Shown here: positions 59,862-64,000 of the stretch, piece by piece
How positions within the stretch are numbered: position 1 is the stretch's first letter
How the letters are laid out: each line of letters starts with the position of its first letter
DNA from: Nonomuraea glycinis
GTDB taxonomy: Bacteria; Actinomycetota; Actinomycetes; Streptosporangiales; Streptosporangiaceae
Reading direction: 5' to 3'
DNA: 64,000 bases
Assembly: GCF_014646515.1 (NCBI RefSeq)
Contig: NZ_BMNK01000011.1
Coordinates: 1 to 64,000 of the forward strand
The notes under the pieces: generated by a model
The model's input: only the letters and a program-made list of their open reading frames with translations
Told to the model about the DNA's origin: nothing
Databases searched by the model: none
Program-made: the position numbers and the translations under genes

Positions 59862-60103
59862 GGGCACTCCTCAGCGGTAGCGGGCGGGTCGCTCATGGGC
59901 ACATACCCGTCATGGCATAAGCAATGCCATACCCGCTCGTACCGATGCCAGCTCTGTCTGTGGCGCTATCGGGACATGCCGGCAGCCCTTTCCCCACCCC
60001 GGATCGATGGGTTAGACCTGATCTGGCCGGGGAGGTGGCCTACACGATGTGGACGGGCGAGCCCCCGTGCGTCCCTCGGAGGCAAGGAGGTGAGCCCGGC
60101 CCG

Positions 60104-60985
60104 ATGAGCCAGGCGAAGGTTCCGGTCAAGGTCGACGGGCGTGAGCTGACCCTGAGCAACCTGGACAAGGTGCTCTATCCAGAGGTCGGATTCACCAAGG
60201 CCGAGGTCATCGACTACTACACCCGCATCGCGCCGATCCTGCTCCCGCACCTGGAAGGCAGGCCGCTGACCGTCAAGCGCTACCCGAACGGGGTCGAGGG
60301 CACCAGCTTCTTCGAAAAGAACGCCCCCGAGCACACGCCCGCGTGGGTGCGCAGGGTCCGGCTGCCCGTGCCCGGCAGTACGAAGAACCGCGAGACCATC
60401 GACTTCGCCCTCGTCGAGGACCTGCCGGCCCTGGTCTATTACGCCAATCTCGCCGCCCTGGAGCTGCACGTGCCGCAGTGGCGGGTGTCCGCCGAGGGGG
60501 AGGCGCTGCCGCCCGACACGCTGGTGTTCGACCTGGACCCCGGCCCGCCCGCCACGATCGTGGAGTGCTGCGAGGTGGCCCTCATGCTGCGCGCGGTGCT
60601 GGAGGACGACGGGCTCACCGCCAGGCCGAAGACCAGCGGCAGCAAGGGCATGCAGCTCTACACCGGCTGGGACGGCCGCGAGGAGGCCTCGGCGTACGCC
60701 AAGCGGGTGGCCCAGCGGCTCGCGAAGGAGCATCCGGAGCAGGTGCTCAGCGTCATGACCAGAAAGCTGCGGCCGGGCAAGGTCTTCATCGACTGGAGCC
60801 AGAACAACCCCGCCAAGACCACCGTGGCCCCCTACTCACTGCGGGCCAGGGCGCACCCGACGGTGTCGGCCCCGCTGCTGTGGAAGGAGGTGGAAGGCTG
60901 CGCGAATCCCGAAGATCTGGTGTTCACCACGTCGGACGTGCTGGCGCGAGCCGATGAGCACGGCGACCTTTTCACCCGGGCGTAG
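60104..60985 (+). CDS. ligD: Stand-alone LigD polymerase/primase domain
   Basis: A 293-residue archaeo-eukaryotic-primase-type polymerase as in LigD: LTVKRYPNGVEGTSFFEKNAP, TLVFDLDPGPP (metal-binding Asp pair), RPKTSGSKGMQLY and RPGKVFIDWSQNN. It fills gaps with (ribo)nucleotides during NHEJ with Ku. Ligase and phosphoesterase domains are absent, as usual for split LigD systems; those would be elsewhere. ATG at 60104, with AAGGAGGTGA from 60084 giving rather long spacing. Confidence 0.93.
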   Translation: MSQAKVPVKVDGRELTLSNLDKVLYPEVGFTKAEVIDYYTRIAPILLPHLEGRPLTVKRYPNGVEGTSFFEKNAPEHTPAWVRRVRLPVPGSTKNRETIDFALVEDLPALVYYANLAALELHVPQWRVSAEGEALPPDTLVFDLDPGPPATIVECCEVALMLRAVLEDDGLTARPKTSGSKGMQLYTGWDGREEASAYAKRVAQRLAKEHPEQVLSVMTRKLRPGKVFIDWSQNNPAKTTVAPYSLRARAHPTVSAPLLWKEVEGCANPEDLVFTTSDVLARADEHGDLFTRA

Positions 60986-61017
60986 GCTGGACGCGTCCAC
61001 ACGTAGAGGGGGATCCA

Positions 61018-61230
61018 ATGTCGGAGATGGACATACGCGGGGACGAAGGGCAGTTCGCCGAGGAGGAGGAGCTGTCCCTGGAGGCTCCGGAGGCGGACGC
61101 CGCCGAGCAGCAGCGCCTGCTCGCCGAGGACGGGGTCCATCCGCGCCGGGAGACTCCACTCGAGGTCGACCCGGCCGACGCGGCGGAGCAGGACCGTGTG
61201 GTCGAGCTCGATGATGATGACTATCGCTGA
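61018..61230 (+). CDS. Small acidic conserved hypothetical protein
   Basis: A 70-residue very acidic protein (Glu/Asp-rich) with an internal near-repeat: PEADAAEQQRLLAEDG and DPADAAEQDRVVELDDDD. GAGGGGG precedes the ATG at 61018. Similar acidic proteins are common in actinobacteria near NHEJ and regulator genes, but no function is known. Same strand as the LigD gene, 33 bp after it. Confidence 0.7.
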   Translation: MSEMDIRGDEGQFAEEEELSLEAPEADAAEQQRLLAEDGVHPRRETPLEVDPADAAEQDRVVELDDDDYR

Positions 61231-61289
61231 GACGTCGACCCCCCGCACGTAGGATGACGGCACGATCCGCACGAGCCTATGGAGACCGC

Positions 61290-61910
61290 GTGACCGCAAC
61301 CCCGGACGCCAAGCCCCGGGGCACCCGGCTGCCCCGACTCGCCCGCCGCCGGCAGCTGCTCAGCGCGGCACAGGAGGTCTTCGTCGAGAACGGCTATCAC
61401 GCGGCCGCCATGGATGAGATCGCCGAGCGGGCGGGCGTCAGCAAGCCGGTGCTCTACCAGCACTTCCCCGGCAAGCTGGAGCTCTATCTGGCGCTGCTCG
61501 AACTGCACGTCGAGGACATGGTCACCCGCTGCCGCGAGGCGCTGGCCTCCACCCACGAGAACAAACTGCGCGTCCAGGCGACCTTCAGCGCGTTCTTCGA
61601 CTTCGTCTCCACCCAGGGCGAGGCCTTCCGCCTGGTCTTCGAGTCCGACCTGCGCAATGTGGCGCCGGTGCGGCAGATGGTCGAGCGTTCCCTGAGCGAG
61701 TGCGCGGAGATGGTCAGCGCGGTGATCCAGGAGGACACCGGCTGCACCAGCGACGAGGCCCACCTGCTGGGAGTCGGGCTGGTCGGCATGGCCGAGGTGA
61801 GCGCCCGCTACTGGGTCACCACCCAGGGGTCCATCCCCAAGGACGCGGCCGAGCAGCTCATGGCCCGGCTGGCCTGGCGGGGCATCAGCGGTTTTCCGCG
61901 TACGGCTTAA
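61290..61910 (+). CDS. TetR/AcrR-family regulator
   Basis: A 206-residue TetR protein. N-terminal helix-turn-helix: AAAMDEIAERAGVSKPVLYQHFPGKLELY. The C-terminal helices include FDFVSTQGEAFRLVFESDL. The GTG at 61290 has GGAGA upstream. It occupies the Rv3208 position beside DUF3107, a very conserved actinobacterial pair. The ligand is unknown. Confidence 0.9.
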   Translation: MTATPDAKPRGTRLPRLARRRQLLSAAQEVFVENGYHAAAMDEIAERAGVSKPVLYQHFPGKLELYLALLELHVEDMVTRCREALASTHENKLRVQATFSAFFDFVSTQGEAFRLVFESDLRNVAPVRQMVERSLSECAEMVSAVIQEDTGCTSDEAHLLGVGLVGMAEVSARYWVTTQGSIPKDAAEQLMARLAWRGISGFPRTA

Positions 61911-61996
61911 ACCCGTTCGCTGGCCGCGATCAACGGCGTGTTTCCACCGTTCGACAGCCACGATGGGATGAGCCAGCCCCGTCGAAAGGGAGCATG

Positions 61997-62227
61997 ATGG
62001 AAATCAAGATCGGCGTGCGCTCCGTGCACCGTGAGCTCGTTGTGGAGACCGACCTGTCAGCCGACCAGGTCGAAGAGGAGATCAGGAAGGCTCTCGCGGC
62101 CGATCGGGGAGTTTTCGCCATCACCGATGTCAAGGGCAGACGCATCGTGGTGCCGGTCTCGTCACTCGGCTTCCTGGAGATCGGTGAGGACGAGACCCGT
62201 CCCGTGGGCTTCGGCGGCACCCTCTAA
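61997..62227 (+). CDS. DUF3107 protein
   Basis: A 76-residue protein, MEIKIGVRSVHRELVVETD...RRIVVPVSSLGFLEIGEDE. DUF3107 is an actinobacterial family (Rv3208A/TB9.4 in mycobacteria) of unknown function. AAAGGGAG at 61985-61992 favours the second of two consecutive ATGs (61997). It follows the TetR gene on the same strand, 86 bp after it. Confidence 0.9.
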   Translation: MEIKIGVRSVHRELVVETDLSADQVEEEIRKALAADRGVFAITDVKGRRIVVPVSSLGFLEIGEDETRPVGFGGTL

Positions 62228-62488
62228 CGCTTCCGGCCCGGCTTGGCCGCCCCTCAGCACTCCTCGTGGGGCTCGCCAAGCTGGGACTCGCCGAGCCGGC
62301 AGCCGCGGGGCCGCCGGCGGCGGAGAAGGACATTTCGCTTGGGTTCGATCGGACAGTCCGCGCTTCCTCTTCTCAGTACAGCGCGCGAAGTCCAGCGATT
62401 CGGCCCACATCTGGTCAAAGAACTGCCATAGCGGCGCGAGGCCCTCATACCTGGCACCGTACAACCGTTGCGGGCCTGCGCGCCGCCC
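62228..62488. other. Intergenic spacer with a possible ArsR-regulator remnant
   Basis: A - strand frame ending the spacer contains YEGLAPLWQFFDQMWAES, a pattern like the C-terminal helix of ArsR-type regulators. It starts abruptly at 62464 and has no domain upstream. I take it as a possible decayed fragment. The rest shows nothing clear. Confidence 0.3.
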
Positions 62489-62614
62489 GATGTGCGGACG
62501 GAAGTCTCACAGTCCCAGCGCTGCCATCACGATGTGCGGACGAACATCTCACAGTCTCAGCGCTGCCATCACGATGTGCGGACGAACATCTCACAGTCCC
62601 AGCGCCGCCATCCG
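62489..62614. repeat. 42-bp tandem repeat x 3 including the 3' end of the ferritin-like gene
   Basis: Units 62489-62530, 62531-62572 and 62573-62614 share GATGTGCGGACG...CTCACAGT. The third unit contains the last eight codons and stop of the gene at 62591-63235. The two others are copies outside the gene, so the gene's 3' end has been triplicated. Confidence 0.9.
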
Positions 62615-63235
62615 CTTGCCGTGCTCCTCGGTGAGCGCGGCGAACAGCCGGGAGATCTCCGCCTGGTCGTCGGCCACCGACTGCACCAGCAGCCTGGCCA
62701 GCTCGGGCCGGGCCGCCGCGACCCGCTGGCCCTGGCTGAGCGCCTCGCCGACGAGCCGCCGCGCCCACAGCGCCAGCCGTCCGCTCGCCACCGGATCGGC
62801 CGCCACGCCCGCTCTGACCCGCTCCACCGCGAAGTTGGCCCGCCCCTCGTCGGCCAGCACCTCGTCGACCAGCTTCGTGATCGACGGCTCCAGCCGCTTG
62901 GCCGCCTCCCGGTAGAAGTCGAGCGCGATGCCCACGCCCACGTAAGCTTTGACCAGGGCCTGCAGCCAGTCGGCCGGTCTGGTCTGGGTGTGCCAGGCGT
63001 CGAGCGCCTCGACGAAGGGCCGCATCGCCTGCTCGGGATCGACTTTCAGCTCGGTGAGCCGGTCGCGGAGCAGCCGGAAGTGGGCATACTCCGCCACGGC
63101 CAGCTCGCTCAGCGTGGTGCGGTCGGCCAGCGAGGGCGCCAGCAGCGCGGCGTCCTCGGTCATCCTTGTGAAAGCGCTGAGCTCGGCATAGGCAAGAACG
63201 CCGAGCAGGTCGGCGACCCCAGGAGACTCGTTCAT
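62591..63235 (-). CDS. Ferritin-like fold protein (MiaE-like)
   Basis: A 214-residue four-helix protein. ADLLGVLAYAELSAFTRM, LAVAEYAHFRLLRDRL, KAYVGVGIALDFYREAA and LADEGRANFAVERV place Glu, His and Asp residues as in ferritin-like di-iron proteins; it corresponds to Rv3210c in the conserved order. Whether a metal is bound is unclear. The ATG at 63235 is the natural start. The DEAD-box helicase gene is divergent. Confidence 0.88.
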   Translation of the reverse strand: MNESPGVADLLGVLAYAELSAFTRMTEDAALLAPSLADRTTLSELAVAEYAHFRLLRDRLTELKVDPEQAMRPFVEALDAWHTQTRPADWLQALVKAYVGVGIALDFYREAAKRLEPSITKLVDEVLADEGRANFAVERVRAGVAADPVASGRLALWARRLVGEALSQGQRVAAARPELARLLVQSVADDQAEISRLFAALTEEHGKRMAALGL

Positions 63236-63475
63236 GCCCCGCAGCGTACTTGGCAGAATCTTCGGGAACAGATCTAAGCTCGGTCAACGTTGTGGTATCG
63301 AGTACACTGCTCTGTGAAAGTGCGACCGCACTGTGTTAATTCGGGGGAATCCCCCCCGATAACCCCCGCTCCCCGGGTGCGCGGTCGCTGATGACGCGAG
63401 AGGGCTGGCTCTACCGCGAGGACCCAGGCACGGGGATTCATTTCCGCCCGTCGGTCCCGGCAGGCCCGCCTTCAT
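63236..63475 (+). other. Divergent intergenic region with structured leader of the DEAD-box helicase
   Basis: A -10-like TACACT lies at 63303-63308. The stretch after it can form GGGGGAATCCCCC near 63343 and a longer-range pairing of GCGACCG (~63321) with CGGTCGC (~63382). A long, structured 5' leader is common for DEAD-box helicase genes. A short frame from the ATG at 63391 may be translated, but I do not call it. Confidence 0.45.
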
Positions 63476-64000
63476 TTGAGACTGAGGCAGGCCACGCTGA
63501 CGACTTTCCGAGACCTCGGAGTCACACCAGAAATCGCCGATGCCCTCGAGACCGAGGGCATCACTACACCGTTTCCGATCCAGGAGATGGCACTCCCGCT
63601 CGCCCTGAGCGGCCAGGACCTCATCGGTCAGGCCAGGACGGGCACGGGCAAGACCCTCGCGTTCGGCATCCCGATGCTGCAAGGCATCGGCAAGCCGCGC
63701 AAGAACCGCAAGAAGCCGCGCGGGCTGGTCGTCGTGCCGACCCGCGAGCTGGCCGTCCAGGTCAGCGAGGACCTGGTCACCGCCGCGGGCAAGCTCGGTT
63801 CCCGGGTTCTGACCGTCTACGGCGGGCGCGCCTACGAGCCGCAGATCGAGGCGCTCAAGGCCGGGGTCGACGTCATCGTCGGCACCCCGGGCCGGCTGCT
63901 CGACCTGGTCAAGCAGAAGCACCTGGATCTGAGCCAGATCACCAGCCTGGTGCTCGACGAGGCGGACCGGATGCTCGATCTGGGCTTCCTGCCCGACATC
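63476..64000 (+). CDS. DEAD-box ATP-dependent RNA helicase, truncated by the window edge
   Basis: The N-terminal ~175 residues of a DEAD/DEAH-box helicase. TTFRDLGVTPEIADALETEG and PFPIQEMALP give the Q motif region, ARTGTGKTLAF is motif I, VVPTRELAVQV motif Ia, GTPGRLLDLV motif Ib and VLDEADRMLDLGF motif II. It continues beyond 64000. The start is unsure: TTG at 63476, or a CTG at 63497 preceded by GAGG and followed by the usual TTFRDLG. Corresponds to RhlE (Rv3211) in the conserved order. It unwinds RNA, for instance in ribosome assembly or cold adaptation. Confidence 0.88.
   Translation, partial: MRLRQATLTTFRDLGVTPEIADALETEGITTPFPIQEMALPLALSGQDLIGQARTGTGKTLAFGIPMLQGIGKPRKNRKKPRGLVVVPTRELAVQVSEDLVTAAGKLGSRVLTVYGGRAYEPQIEALKAGVDVIVGTPGRLLDLVKQKHLDLSQITSLVLDEADRMLDLGFLPDI

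Noticed and set aside
62489..62614. CRISPR-like array
   Set aside because: The 42-bp units are contiguous without unique spacers, only three copies exist, and no cas genes are present.

Overview
The window is high-GC actinobacterial chromosome, most likely Streptosporangiaceae (Nonomuraea-like). The evidence is very GC-rich third codon positions, frequent GTG/TTG starts, a complete conservon, WhiB, mycoredoxin, AdnAB, Ku with a stand-alone LigD polymerase, and UPF0182. From about 10.5 kb to the right end the backbone gene order matches, as I recall it, Mycobacterium tuberculosis Rv3193c-Rv3211: UPF0182, PDZ/Lon-like protease, DUF2342, AarF kinase, WhiB7, UvrD2, mycoredoxin, NudC, AdnB/AdnA, an ATL protein, MoeZ, TetR, DUF3107, ferritin-like protein and DEAD-box helicase. 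Lineage-specific blocks sit inside that backbone and hold most of the novelty.

Left arm (0-10.5 kb): small proteins, a group II truncated haemoglobin, a secreted GH6 cellulase with a CBM2 behind a perfect CebR operator, a cvnABCD conservon, a cupin, a secreted DUF1996 protein with a 225-bp perfect internal duplication, and an initiator tRNA. Backbone part 1 (10.5-24 kb): UPF0182, PDZ/Lon-like protease, MoaE, an SDR, DUF2342, NUDIX, an EEP-family protein, a YgjP-like metallopeptidase, enoyl-CoA hydratase, a ThiF/E1-like protein with a repeat-rich insert, and an ABC1 kinase. Two perfect DnaA boxes lie between the hydratase and ThiF genes. Accessory block (24-28 kb): a divergent TetR/SDR pair, an ArsR-phosphatase fusion coupled to a VOC protein behind a palindromic operator, and a membrane protein.

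Backbone part 2 (28-45.5 kb): whiB7 with a textbook attenuation leader (promoter with an AT-rich box, 87-codon leader ORF, hairpin over its stop, terminator with U-tract), tesB, uvrD2, a secreted hydrolase, mycoredoxin, nudC and adnBA. An iron-box-controlled three-gene NIS siderophore cassette (ATP-grasp plus two IucA/IucC synthetases) is inserted between nudC and adnB. Right arm (45.5-64 kb): a TagF-like polymerase, an ATL protein, two tandem copies of a membrane-protein/mycosin module, MoeZ, an alpha/beta hydrolase, three copies of a cassette encoding small His/Asn-rich secreted proteins (each with a conserved leader and a downstream hairpin), divergent ku and LigD-polymerase genes, TetR, DUF3107, a ferritin-like protein and the start of a DEAD-box helicase.

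A recurrent feature is short tandem duplication at or just after stop codons (near 0.9, 24.0, 25.7, 27.9, 45.6, 53.4 and 62.5 kb), together with in-frame duplications inside genes at 8.5, 21.9 and 36.1 kb. All names rest on motif recognition by eye; no search was run.
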